In this document: positions 33,520 to 41,769 of the stretch, piece after piece | How positions within the stretch are numbered: the stretch's first letter is position 1 | Layout: each line of letters opens with the position of its first letter | DNA from: Hymenobacter rubidus | GTDB lineage: Bacteria > Bacteroidota > Bacteroidia > Cytophagales > Hymenobacteraceae | DNA: 64,000 nucleotides | Reading direction: 5' to 3' | NCBI RefSeq assembly: GCF_016734815.1 | Contig: NZ_JAERQF010000007.1 | Coordinates: forward strand, 1 to 64,000 | Notes under the pieces: model-generated | Told to the model about the DNA's origin: nothing | What the model saw: only the letters and a program-made list of their open reading frames with translations | The model's database searches: none | Program-made: the position numbers and the translations under genes

Positions 33520-34179
33520 ATGACCACCGATGCACATTTCTGGAACCAGCTGCTTAGCAGGACGTCGATAACGCCGGTATTCGTAGCGGGCATCATTGGG
33601 CTGCTGCGTTACCGGCAGCTTCCCGTGGTGCTGCGCTGCCTGCTGGGGCTGGTCGGTTTTGCTTCGGCCATGGAGCTGGCGGGCATGGTGTTGCAGGCCC
33701 TTCATCGGCCCAACCTGTTTCTGATTTCGTTGGACTCGGCTGGTGAGTTCTGGTTGCTGTCGCTGGTGTATGCCTGGGCCCTCGATTCGCCCGCCTTCTG
33801 GCGCTGGCGCCCGTGGCTGGCGGGCGGCTTTGTGCTGTATGTGGGGTTGAGCAAAGGACTGGTGCTGGAAGCCACCCAGTTCAGCCCCGCGGTGCAGGTG
33901 CTCGAATGCCTGCTGGTGCTGGGCTTGGTGATGAGTTACTTTGTCAAGCTGCTCAACGAGCTGCGGGTAACGCACCTGCGCCAGGACCCCATGTTTTGGG
34001 TTTCGGTGGGGCTGCTGGCGTATTTTCTCGGAAAGCTGCAACTTGCGCTGTTCAGCAACTACATGCTGCACCACTACTCGGCCGAGCTGAACTTCACCAT
34101 TTGGAATTTCCATTCCTTGCTCACCTTTCTGCTGTATATCTGCTATTGCCGGGCCCTATGGATGCGCCCACAGAAGTAA
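33520..34179 (+). CDS. Multi-pass membrane protein, probable partner of the downstream kinase
   Basis: A 219-residue protein with about six or seven hydrophobic segments (SITPVFVAGIIGLLRY, LRCLLGLVGFASAMELAGMV, FSLLTFLLYICYC region) and no recognised domain. Its 3' end overlaps the start of a histidine kinase gene by 22 bp, so the two are translationally coupled. A sensing or membrane-input role for the kinase, which has only one membrane helix, is plausible but inferred. Confidence 0.75.
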   Translation: MTTDAHFWNQLLSRTSITPVFVAGIIGLLRYRQLPVVLRCLLGLVGFASAMELAGMVLQALHRPNLFLISLDSAGEFWLLSLVYAWALDSPAFWRWRPWLAGGFVLYVGLSKGLVLEATQFSPAVQVLECLLVLGLVMSYFVKLLNELRVTHLRQDPMFWVSVGLLAYFLGKLQLALFSNYMLHHYSAELNFTIWNFHSLLTFLLYICYCRALWMRPQK

Positions 34180-34976
34180 GCTTTGGCCAGCTGCTGCTGG
34201 CCGCCATCGGGCTGATGCTGCTGATTGGCGGGGCGGTGGTGGTGCTGCTGGTCACCTACCAAAAGCGCTTGCTGCAGCAGCAGCTGCACCTGCGCGCCGC
34301 CGAAGCCGGCCACCAGGAGCAGCTTCTTTTGGCTGTAATCGAGGCCCAGGAGGTGGAGCGGGAGCGCATTGGCCGCGACCTGCACGACGACGTGGGCTCT
34401 ACCGTGGCCATGGCCCGCATGCTGGTCGACCGCCTGGGCGGTACCATCGGCGGCGATGATGCGGCCACCTTGCTCGACCTCGCCCGCGAAGTGCTTGGTA
34501 CCGCGGTTGACGAAATTCGGAGCGTGTCGCACAGCCTCTACCCCGCGCTGCTGGCCCGCGCCGGGCTGCTGAAAGCCCTGGAATATTTGGCGGAGGTGAC
34601 GCGCCGCTCCGGCTCGCTGGCCGTCGTGCTCGACTTGCACTACCCGCACCCGCTGGGCCTGGCCCAGGAGCTGGCGCTCTACCGCATCTGCCAGGAACTG
34701 GTGCACAACACCATCAAGCACGCGCGGGGCGCCAGCCAGCTGCGCATCGAGCTGCACCAAAGCGGGCCCCGGCTCTCGCTCACCGTAACCGACAACGGCT
34801 GTGGTTTCAGCCCCGGCCCCGCTGCTGCCAACGGCGTTCCGGCGGTGCACGCCGGGGTGGGCCTGCGCAGCATTGGGGTGCGCGTGGACATGCTCCGCGC
34901 CCGGCTGGAGCAGCAGTCGGCCCCCAACCAGGGCACCCGTACCCGCATCGAGCTCGACCACCCCTTGCCCGCCTAA
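34158..34976 (+). CDS. NarL/DegS-type sensor histidine kinase (HisKA_3), no adjacent regulator
   Basis: A 272-residue kinase: one N-terminal membrane helix (LLLAAIGLMLLIGGAVVVLL), a coiled coil, the HisKA_3 phosphoacceptor His76 in RERIGRDLHDDVGST, and an ATPase domain with CQELVHNTIKHARG (N box), TDNGCGF (G1) and GVGLRSIGVRVDML (G2). These kinases normally have a LuxR-type response regulator next to them; here the next gene is a separate hybrid kinase. ATG at 34158 overlaps the end of the upstream membrane-protein gene. Confidence 0.88.
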   Translation: MDAPTEVSFGQLLLAAIGLMLLIGGAVVVLLVTYQKRLLQQQLHLRAAEAGHQEQLLLAVIEAQEVERERIGRDLHDDVGSTVAMARMLVDRLGGTIGGDDAATLLDLAREVLGTAVDEIRSVSHSLYPALLARAGLLKALEYLAEVTRRSGSLAVVLDLHYPHPLGLAQELALYRICQELVHNTIKHARGASQLRIELHQSGPRLSLTVTDNGCGFSPGPAAANGVPAVHAGVGLRSIGVRVDMLRARLEQQSAPNQGTRTRIELDHPLPA

Positions 34977-35314
34977 AGCAGGGGCGCCCGCGCCGCAGCA
35001 GCATAAATTACCCAACGGGTAGTGAAGGCGAAGGCATGCCGTTTACCGGCTGGCACAGTCCCTGCGCAAGGTGAGCGGGGTTATTTCGATGGCCGTTGCT
35101 TCATCGCCGCCGAATATAAAATTTCTGGCGGCATAAAAGCAGTATCTTACATAGATTTCAGTTAAATACCGCCTGCAAGCTCAGGCTTCGTTTGGTATTT
35201 AATCAATAGCTGCCTGCCGTGCTCAGCCAGGAATTCTCCTTGCTAACTCACGGGTGGGAAGGTCGCACCACACAAAAGTCAACGCTTGCCTTCCGGGTCG
35301 GCAAACCGTCTGCC
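34977..35314. other. Intergenic region upstream of the hybrid kinase
   Basis: No gene seen. It contains two short hairpins: GCCGCC...GGCGGC (about 35110-35136) and a larger one, TTAAATACC ... GGTATTTAA with an inner CCTG/CAGG, at about 35162-35201. The second lies about 115 bp before the kinase ATG and could be an operator or transcript hairpin. The kinase frame is open back to a GTG at 35219, but that part lacks PAS-like sequence. Confidence 0.4.
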
Positions 35315-38300
35315 ATGAAGGAAAGTGAAAAGAAGTACCGCCGGCTGATTGAAGGCAGTCCGGCTTTATTGGTCACCGTGGACCTGCAGGGCCGCATCGT
35401 CGACACCAACGAGGCGGCCGTGACGCTGACCGGCGTGGAGCGCGACACGTTGTTGGGAGCGGACTTCTTCGCCTTTTTTACCGCGCCGGAATTGGTGTGG
35501 GATGCCTACCGCGAGGTGGTGGCCAACGGAACGGTTCGGAACGTGCCGTTCACCCTTTGCCACACCAACGGCTCGCTGACCGAGGTGCTGTTCGACGGCT
35601 CGGCCAACCGGGACGACCAGGGGGTGCTGCTGGGGGCGGTGATTGTGGCCCGCGAAGTGGCCGAGAAAAACTGGGCCACCGAACTGGGCATCGCCAACAA
35701 AGAACTGGCCTTCCAGCACAACGAAAAGGAAAAGCGGGCCGATGAGCTCAGCATTGCCAACGAAGAGCTGGCGTTTCAGAACGATGAAAAAGAGAAGCGC
35801 GCGCAGGAGCTGAGCGTCGCCAACGAAGAGCTGGCGTTCCAGAACGACGAAAAAGAAAAACGGGCGGCCGAGCTCAGCATTGCCAACAAAGAACTCGCCT
35901 TCCAAAACAACGAGAAGGAAAAACGGGCGGCTGAGTTGGGCATTGCCAACAAGGAACTGGCCTTTCAGAACGACGAGAAGGAGAAGCGGGCGCAGGAGCT
36001 CAGCGTAGCCAACACGGAGCTGGCGTTCCAGAACGATGAGAAAGAGAAGCGGGCGCACGAATTGAGCGTGGCCAACACCGAGTTGGCCTTCCAGAACGAC
36101 GAGAAGGAGAAGCGCGCGGCCGAGCTGAGCATCGCCAACGAAGAGCTAGCCTTTCAGAACGATGAAAAAGAGAAACGGGCGCAGGAGCTGATTGTGGCCA
36201 ATAAAGAGCTGGCTTTTCAGAACGACGAGAAGGAGAAGCGGGCGCAGGAGCTGAGCATTGCCAACATTGAGCTGGCGTTTCAGAACGACGAAAAGGAGAA
36301 GCGGGCCGCCGAGCTGGTCATTGCCAACAAGGAGCTGGCGTTTCAGAACGACGAGAAGGTGAAGCGGGCGGCCGAGCTGCGCGTGGCCAACTACGCCCGC
36401 GGCCTGATTGAGGCCAGCCGCGACCCGCTGGTCACCATCAGCCCCGAAGGCAAAATCACGGACATGAACCAAGCCACCGTGAACATCACCGGCATGGAGC
36501 GCGCGCAGCTGATTGGCTCGGACTTTTTTGTGTACTTCACCGACCCGCAGATGGCCCGCGAGGTGTACCAGGAAGTGTTTGCCAAAGGCACCGTGGCCGA
36601 CTCGCCCCTCACCCTGCGCCACCGCGACGGCAAGCTGACCGACGTGCTGTTCAACGGGTCGGTGTACAAGAACGACGAGGGCACCGTGCTGGGCGTAGTG
36701 ATTGTGGCCCGCGACGTGACCGACCAGAAACGCGTGGCCACGGAGCTGATTGAGGCCAAATTTGCGGCCGAGCGCGCCACCGTGCTGGCCGAAGAAGCCC
36801 AGGCCAAAGCCGAAAGCGCCACCGGCATTGCCGAAAACGCGGTGAAGGCGAAGCAGCAGTTTCTCAGCAACATGAGCCACGAAATCCGCACGCCCATGAA
36901 CGCCATCATCGGCTTCACGAAGGTGGTGCTGAAAACCGAGCTCACCGACAAGCAGAAGGAATACCTGACGGCCATTAAGCTGAGCGGCGACACGCTGATT
37001 GTGCTCATCAACGACATCCTGGACCTGGCCAAGGTGGACGCGGGCAAGATGACGTTTGAGCAGATTCCGTTCAAGCTCTCGGCGTCGGTGGCGGCCATGG
37101 TGCACCTGTTCGAAACCAAGATTCAGGAAAAAAACCTGGCCCTGGTGATGGAGTACGACGCCAAAATTCCGGAGGTGCTGGTGGGCGACCCCGTGCGCCT
37201 GCACCAGGTCATCCTCAACCTGGTGAGCAACGCCGTGAAGTTTACCAGCGAAGGCACCATCACGGTGGGCGTGCGGATGCTGGTGCAGGACAAGGAAAAA
37301 GTCATCCTCGAATTTGCCGTCACCGACACGGGCATCGGCATCGAGGAAGCCAAGCTGGGCACCGTGTTCGATGATTTTCAGCAGGCCACCAGCGGCACCA
37401 GCCGCTTGTACGGCGGCACCGGGCTGGGCCTGGCCATTGTCAAAAACCTGGTAGAGCCCCAGGGCGGCACCATCAATGTGAAGAGCAAGGTGGGCGTGGG
37501 CTCCACGTTCAGCTTCATCCTGAGCTTTGGCAAAACCACCGAAAAAGCCGACGCCGAATCGAGCCTGATTATCGAGCGGGAAACGGAGTTTACAGACGTC
37601 AACATTCTGGTGGTGGAAGACATTGCCCTGAACCAGCTGCTGATGAAGACCCTGCTGGAAGACTTCGGTTTTGCCATGGACGTGGCCGGCAACGGCAAGC
37701 TGGCCCTCGAAAAGCTGCGCACCACCCGCTACGACGTGGTGCTGATGGACCTGCAGATGCCGGTGATGAACGGCTTCGAGGCCACCGAATACATCCGCAA
37801 CGTGCTGCACCTGACCGTGCCCATCATTGCCCTCACGGCCGACGTGACGACCGTGGACGTGGAGAAGTGCAAGGCCGTGGGCATGAACGACTACATCTCG
37901 AAACCCATTGACGACAAGCTGCTGTACAGCAAAATCATCAAGTTTCTGAAGCAGGCCGACACCGACAAAACCACCGGCGAATCGGACGCGGCCGACCAGC
38001 CCCTCCCGCTCCCCACCTGCGTCAACTTCGACTACCTGAAGCGCATTACCAAAAGCGACGCCCGCATGGCCGAGATGATTGGGCTCTACCTGCAGGAAAT
38101 TCCGCAGCTGGTGCAGACCATGAAAAAGGCCATTGCCGAAAAGGACTGGATTGCCCTGAAGCGCGCCACGCATTCCATCATCCCCACGTTTGCCACCATG
38201 GGCATGAGCCCGAATCTGGAGGACGTGGCCAAGTCCATTCAGGGCATGGCCGTCAAGCTGATTTCGGTGGGTGACGGGGCCAAACCCGAAACCATGGCGA

Positions 38301-38416
38301 CGCTACTGTCCTTGTTTTTGGAGATTGAAGCCGCCTGCGCCCTGGCCGCCCAGGAGCTGGAGCAGAAGCTGCTGGTGCTGCCCCAGGCGCCGGCGCGGGC
38401 CACGTACGCCGGCTGA
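35315..38416 (+). CDS. Hybrid sensor histidine kinase: PAS, 11 x 21-residue linker, PAS, HisKA, ATPase, receiver, Hpt
   Basis: A 1033-residue phosphorelay protein without obvious membrane segments. PAS1 (about 8-115) is followed by an exact array of eleven 21-residue repeats (123-353; consensus ELSIANEELAFQNDEKEKRAA) and a partial twelfth. PAS2 spans about 360-475. HisKA has His522 in FLSNMSHEIRTPMN. The ATPase domain has LNLVSNAVKF, DTGIGIEE and GTGLGLAI. The receiver has Asp812 in VVLMDLQMP, and the C-terminal Hpt-like domain has His953 in RATHSIIP. ATG at 35315 (MKESEKKYRRLIEGSP) is chosen as the usual PAS beginning. No output regulator is adjacent. Confidence 0.92.
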   Translation: MKESEKKYRRLIEGSPALLVTVDLQGRIVDTNEAAVTLTGVERDTLLGADFFAFFTAPELVWDAYREVVANGTVRNVPFTLCHTNGSLTEVLFDGSANRDDQGVLLGAVIVAREVAEKNWATELGIANKELAFQHNEKEKRADELSIANEELAFQNDEKEKRAQELSVANEELAFQNDEKEKRAAELSIANKELAFQNNEKEKRAAELGIANKELAFQNDEKEKRAQELSVANTELAFQNDEKEKRAHELSVANTELAFQNDEKEKRAAELSIANEELAFQNDEKEKRAQELIVANKELAFQNDEKEKRAQELSIANIELAFQNDEKEKRAAELVIANKELAFQNDEKVKRAAELRVANYARGLIEASRDPLVTISPEGKITDMNQATVNITGMERAQLIGSDFFVYFTDPQMAREVYQEVFAKGTVADSPLTLRHRDGKLTDVLFNGSVYKNDEGTVLGVVIVARDVTDQKRVATELIEAKFAAERATVLAEEAQAKAESATGIAENAVKAKQQFLSNMSHEIRTPMNAIIGFTKVVLKTELTDKQKEYLTAIKLSGDTLIVLINDILDLAKVDAGKMTFEQIPFKLSASVAAMVHLFETKIQEKNLALVMEYDAKIPEVLVGDPVRLHQVILNLVSNAVKFTSEGTITVGVRMLVQDKEKVILEFAVTDTGIGIEEAKLGTVFDDFQQATSGTSRLYGGTGLGLAIVKNLVEPQGGTINVKSKVGVGSTFSFILSFGKTTEKADAESSLIIERETEFTDVNILVVEDIALNQLLMKTLLEDFGFAMDVAGNGKLALEKLRTTRYDVVLMDLQMPVMNGFEATEYIRNVLHLTVPIIALTADVTTVDVEKCKAVGMNDYISKPIDDKLLYSKIIKFLKQADTDKTTGESDAADQPLPLPTCVNFDYLKRITKSDARMAEMIGLYLQEIPQLVQTMKKAIAEKDWIALKRATHSIIPTFATMGMSPNLEDVAKSIQGMAVKLISVGDGAKPETMATLLSLFLEIEAACALAAQELEQKLLVLPQAPARATYAG
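35681..36373 (+). repeat. Eleven in-frame 63-bp tandem repeats inside the hybrid kinase gene
   Basis: 693 bp = 11 x 63 with no indels, encoding the 21-residue (three-heptad) unit. ELAFQ is invariant in all copies and KRA in all. The changes between copies are mostly at synonymous third positions (for example GAAAAAGAGAAG versus GAGAAGGAGAAG) and a few surface residues. This suggests an ancient array held by selection on the coiled coil rather than a recent slippage product. Confidence 0.92.
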
Positions 38417-38479
38417 GAGATTGTTTGAGCCAACCTAGAGCGGTTTCGGTATCAGTGTACAGTCCGAAGCAGCGGCAGT

Positions 38480-38568
38480 AATAGCGCGAACTTTGTCGTT
38501 CGCGTACCTGCTCCGTTAAAGAAGGTCAAACGGCGTGGCGGCGTGAACTACACAGTTCGCGCTACTAT
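38480..38568. repeat. Palindromic repeat, family D (diverged)
   Basis: AATAGCGCGAACTTTGTCGT... and ...ACACAGTTCGCGCTACTA pair imperfectly. The arm sequence matches the better-kept copy at 55949-56025. Confidence 0.8.
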
Positions 38569-38839
38569 ACAGCGACCCCGAAAATGCTCTAAAACGGTTC
38601 TGCTCCGATAAGTTTAGCAGGACCGGTTTTAGCAAATTTTCGGCTAACACTGCTCCCGCTGCCCCAGAAACAAAAGAATACTGCGTGCTGGTGCTCGTTG
38701 GGGACGCAGCTGGCTTATGATAGGCACCTATAGCGCTAGCCTTGCCAGGCTTTGTTAGCGCTTCGTAGCAATCGACCAAGGCCCGGAGAAATTGAAATGG
38801 GCCAAGGCTGCAAAAGGCTGCTCCACAGGGCTTGGATGG

Positions 38840-38847
38840 TAAATTTG
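38840..38847 (+). promoter_or_regulatory. Putative -7 box (TAAATTTG) for the cytochrome c gene
   Basis: A TAnnTTTG match 33 bp before the ATG at 38881, giving a 5' leader of about 27 bases. No clear -33 element. Confidence 0.4.
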
Positions 38848-38880
38848 CCGCACATATATTCCACCTAAACCCAACGTGTT

Positions 38881-39402
38881 ATGCGGTTCAATTCGGTTGG
38901 TTTCGCCCTTTCTGTCGGTATGTTGCTGATAGTCGTACTCATTGGTTTCACCCTGTTGAGCGCCGCCGGGCTGGTGGGCTTCGCGGCCGATGATGTAGAG
39001 GCGGCGCGCATCGAAATTTCCTCAAACGAAGGCCCTGCTTATCCGGTGGAAAAGGTGTCGACGTCCCGCAATGTGTTTTCGGGCGTGCAGGCCGCTGAAG
39101 TAGCTGCCGGCGACGCTCTGTTTAAAAGCAACTGCGCCCAGTGCCATGCGGTGAATGAGCAGGTGGTAGGCCCGGCGCTGGCCGGCATCACCAAACGCCG
39201 GCCCATGAGCTGGATTTTGCCGTGGGTGAAAAATTCCAGCAAAGTGGTGGCCAGCGGCGACGAGTACGCAGTGGCCATCTTCACTAAGTTTAATAAGCAG
39301 CAGATGCCCTCTTTTGCTCTTTCAGACAAAGAAATAACCTCTATTGTGGCTTATATCAATGCTCAACAAGAAACTCCGATGGCGGTAGCAACCGCATACT
39401 AG
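38881..39402 (+). CDS. Membrane-anchored monohaem cytochrome c
   Basis: A 173-residue protein with one N-terminal membrane segment (about 8-35) and a periplasmic class I cytochrome c domain. The haem motif CAQCH is at residues 85-89, and the axial Met ligand is in KQQMPSF near residue 140. GPALAGITKRRP after the haem site is typical of the family. It probably carries electrons near the terminal oxidase; no oxidase gene is in the window. Confidence 0.9.
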   Translation: MRFNSVGFALSVGMLLIVVLIGFTLLSAAGLVGFAADDVEAARIEISSNEGPAYPVEKVSTSRNVFSGVQAAEVAAGDALFKSNCAQCHAVNEQVVGPALAGITKRRPMSWILPWVKNSSKVVASGDEYAVAIFTKFNKQQMPSFALSDKEITSIVAYINAQQETPMAVATAY

Positions 39403-39497
39403 TTTTGGCTGCTGGCCGCCGAAATCAGGTGGCGGCCCCGGTGTCATGTCGAAAGCAGCGGGATTTTTCTCCAAACCAACCAAGTAAAACGGCGTAG

Positions 39498-40208
39498 ATG
39501 CAGTCCAGCATGATGACCACAGGCATATTGGGTGGGGCAGTACTTGCCATTGGGGTTTGCTTGGTTAGCCAGGCGCAGGCTCCTATTTCGGTCAAGCCTT
39601 TTACCGAGGCCGCCGTTGTGCTCACAACGGGCACTATTTTGACGGGAACGTTGGTCCTATATCCCGAAAAGGAGCTGCTTTCGCTCCGGTGCCCGAACGA
39701 CAGCACCTACACCCTCCCCGCGCATTTGGTGCGCGGATTTGCTGTTAAAGACGCCCCCGACCAGCAGCGCGCGGGCGATACCTACATTGCCTTGCAGCGC
39801 ATTTTTCGGGTGTTTCCCTTGCCTGCAATCAAAGGCTCTTCCCCGGTTGCCTGGGGATTCTATGAGCAGCTCAGCCGCGGCCCCGGCGCGGTATTGTTGC
39901 GGCGCGAGCGGGCGGTAGGGTACCAAGAGCTATTGCATGGAAGTTTTCCCAGCTTGAATGGGCTTGCCGCCCGTCCTCAGCCCACGATAACCGTCTACCC
40001 CGGCGCTACCATTGTCACGCTTTATCTGGCCACGGCCGTCGGCGCGGTGTTCAAGTTGCGGAAGCCCCAGGACGTGCTCAAGTACTTTCCTGATAGGGAA
40101 ACGCAGCTGCGCGCTTACGTCCGGGAAAACGGGCTAAACTTGTCTAACGACCGGGAATTGTCCTTCTTGGTTAACTATGCCAATACGCTGGCGAAACCAA
40201 CGCCATGA
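39498..40208 (+). CDS. Secreted hypothetical protein
   Basis: A 236-residue exported protein (signal peptide about 1-27, ending SQAQA). The mature part has a β-rich N-terminal half with GTILTGTLVLYPEKELLSLR and a C-terminal helix pattern KYFPDRETQLRAYVRENGLN, LSFLVNYANTL. No family is recognised. Confidence 0.65.
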   Translation: MQSSMMTTGILGGAVLAIGVCLVSQAQAPISVKPFTEAAVVLTTGTILTGTLVLYPEKELLSLRCPNDSTYTLPAHLVRGFAVKDAPDQQRAGDTYIALQRIFRVFPLPAIKGSSPVAWGFYEQLSRGPGAVLLRRERAVGYQELLHGSFPSLNGLAARPQPTITVYPGATIVTLYLATAVGAVFKLRKPQDVLKYFPDRETQLRAYVRENGLNLSNDRELSFLVNYANTLAKPTP

Positions 40209-40284
40209 CTGTTGGTAACTGATTCGGAGTAATGGCCCCTACCGGCCTTACATTTGCCCAAATCCCAGCCCGCCGTTTCTCCCC

Positions 40285-40542
40285 GTGACTGACCCCGAAT
40301 TCGACCTGCTCGACGAGCTCTATTTCGTCACTCCGTTCCGCACCTTGCTCCAGAAAACCGGCCTGCCCGCCGCCGAGCTCGAAGACCAGCTCCGCACCTT
40401 GCTGGAGCAAGGCCTCATCCGCAGCTACTGGCCCGACCCGGATACCGAGCTGGCCTACGAAACCACGTCCTTCGGCGCCATCGCCCGCGATGCCTCTTAT
40501 CTGGCTTCCAAGGAAGGCCTGTTGCAGCACAACACCCGCTAG
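40285..40542 (+). CDS. Small conserved-looking hypothetical protein upstream of the ABC permease
   Basis: An 85-residue acidic, helical protein with GTG start at 40285 (MTDPEFDLLDELYFVTPFRT). The pattern LEDQLRTLLEQGLIRSYWPD resembles a small winged-helix-type unit (helix, then a short hairpin), but this is weak. It ends 2 bp before the GTG of the permease gene, so it is probably co-translated. Function unknown. Confidence 0.65.
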   Translation: MTDPEFDLLDELYFVTPFRTLLQKTGLPAAELEDQLRTLLEQGLIRSYWPDPDTELAYETTSFGAIARDASYLASKEGLLQHNTR

Positions 40543-40544
40543 CC

Positions 40545-41723
40545 GTGGCAACCACGGCAGCACCGGCGGCGCCGCCTGTGGCGGCCAGCGCGCAGGCCGT
40601 AGCCCGCCCGCCCGGCTACTACGTGCGCCAGCGCCTGTGGCAAAACCGGCCCGCCGTGGCCGGTCTGGCGTTCATTGCCTTGTGCACACTGGTGGCCCTG
40701 CTCGGCTATTGGGTGCTGCCCGACAACTCGCCCAATGCCAACCACGGCTTCGTGCAGATTCAAAAGCAGCCGCCGGGCTTGGAGGTGCGTTTTCTGTATT
40801 TGCCAGTCGCTGATTCGGTTGCCAAAGGCCGGCAGGATGCGAATATTTTTACTACCTGGCTGACTGGGCGTGAACCACAGCGCGAAGAACTGCCCATCGC
40901 AGCTTATCGCCGCCTCAATAGCCAGTACATTGCCGTACGACATTGGACTGCTCCGGATGCTACGTTGGCTCCTTGGCAACAAATTGCGCTTAAAACACCC
41001 CTCAAGCAGCTTTTTGATACGCAGACGCACTACCGCACCTACTGGCTGGGCACCGACAAAGCCGGGCGCGACGAGCTGAGCCGGCTGCTGCTGGGCACGC
41101 GCATCTCGCTGGGCATTGGGCTGGTGGCGGTGCTTATTTCGCTGGCGTTGGGCATGGCCGTGGGCGCCGTGGCCGGCTACTTCGGCGGCTGGGTCGATTC
41201 CGTGTTGCTGGGCGTGATGACGGTGGTGTGGAGCATTCCGGGCATCATGCTGGTTATTGCCATTTCGCTGGCACTCGATAGTAAGGGCGTGTGGGTCAGC
41301 TTCGTAGCCGTGGGCCTGACTATGTGGGTGGACGTGGCCCGCGTGGTGCGCGGCCAGATGCTCAGCCTGCGCTCGGCCACGTTTGTGGAGGCCGGTCGGG
41401 TGCTGGGGCTGCCTACGTCGCGGCTCATTGCGCGGCACCTGCTGCCCAACATGCGCGGTCCGCTTATTGTGCTGGCCACCAGCAACTTCGCGGCGGCCAT
41501 TCTGCTTGAAGCCGGCCTGAGCTTCCTCGGGCTAGGCGTGCAGCCGCCCGCGCCCAGTTGGGGCCTGATGGTGAAGGAAGGCTACGACCTGCTGGGCACC
41601 GAGGCCGGCCTATGGCTCACGCTGCTGCCGGGCACGGCCATTTCGGCGCTCGTGCTCAGCTTTAACCTGCTGGGCAACGGCCTGCGCGACGCTTACGACC
41701 CCAAAACGCCCGTGGCTGCTTAA
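40545..41723 (+). CDS. ABC transporter permease, DppC/OppC type
   Basis: A 392-residue inner-membrane permease of the peptide/nickel class. After the first membrane helix (about 40-60) comes a ~110-residue periplasmic insertion, then YWLGTDKAGRDELSRLLLGT (the usual DppC junction) and five further helices. The ATPase-coupling EAA loop is EAGRVLGLPTSRLIARHLLP, and GLSFLGLGVQPPAPSWG is family-typical. Partner permease, ATPase and binding protein are not adjacent. Start is GTG at 40545. Confidence 0.9.
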   Translation: MATTAAPAAPPVAASAQAVARPPGYYVRQRLWQNRPAVAGLAFIALCTLVALLGYWVLPDNSPNANHGFVQIQKQPPGLEVRFLYLPVADSVAKGRQDANIFTTWLTGREPQREELPIAAYRRLNSQYIAVRHWTAPDATLAPWQQIALKTPLKQLFDTQTHYRTYWLGTDKAGRDELSRLLLGTRISLGIGLVAVLISLALGMAVGAVAGYFGGWVDSVLLGVMTVVWSIPGIMLVIAISLALDSKGVWVSFVAVGLTMWVDVARVVRGQMLSLRSATFVEAGRVLGLPTSRLIARHLLPNMRGPLIVLATSNFAAAILLEAGLSFLGLGVQPPAPSWGLMVKEGYDLLGTEAGLWLTLLPGTAISALVLSFNLLGNGLRDAYDPKTPVAA

Positions 41724-41769
41724 GTTTGTAGCCCCGTGGGCATTTTCGTCCGCGTGCTTACCTTTCCGC

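Larger units (their letters stand above)
38417..38880. other. 464-bp intergenic region with a family D palindrome and a promoter candidate
   Basis: No gene seen; the 87-codon minus frame at 38516-38779 is not protein-like. It includes the palindrome at 38480-38568 and a possible -7 box at 38840-38847 before the cytochrome gene. Confidence 0.5.

Noticed and set aside
35681..36373. Regular 63-bp repeats as a CRISPR array
   Set aside because: The repeats are contiguous without spacers and in frame with the kinase; no cas genes are near.
36146..38173. 675-codon open frame on the minus strand
   Set aside because: It is antisense to the hybrid kinase, His/Gly/Gln/Val-rich, and lacks any domain; long antisense frames are expected at this GC content.
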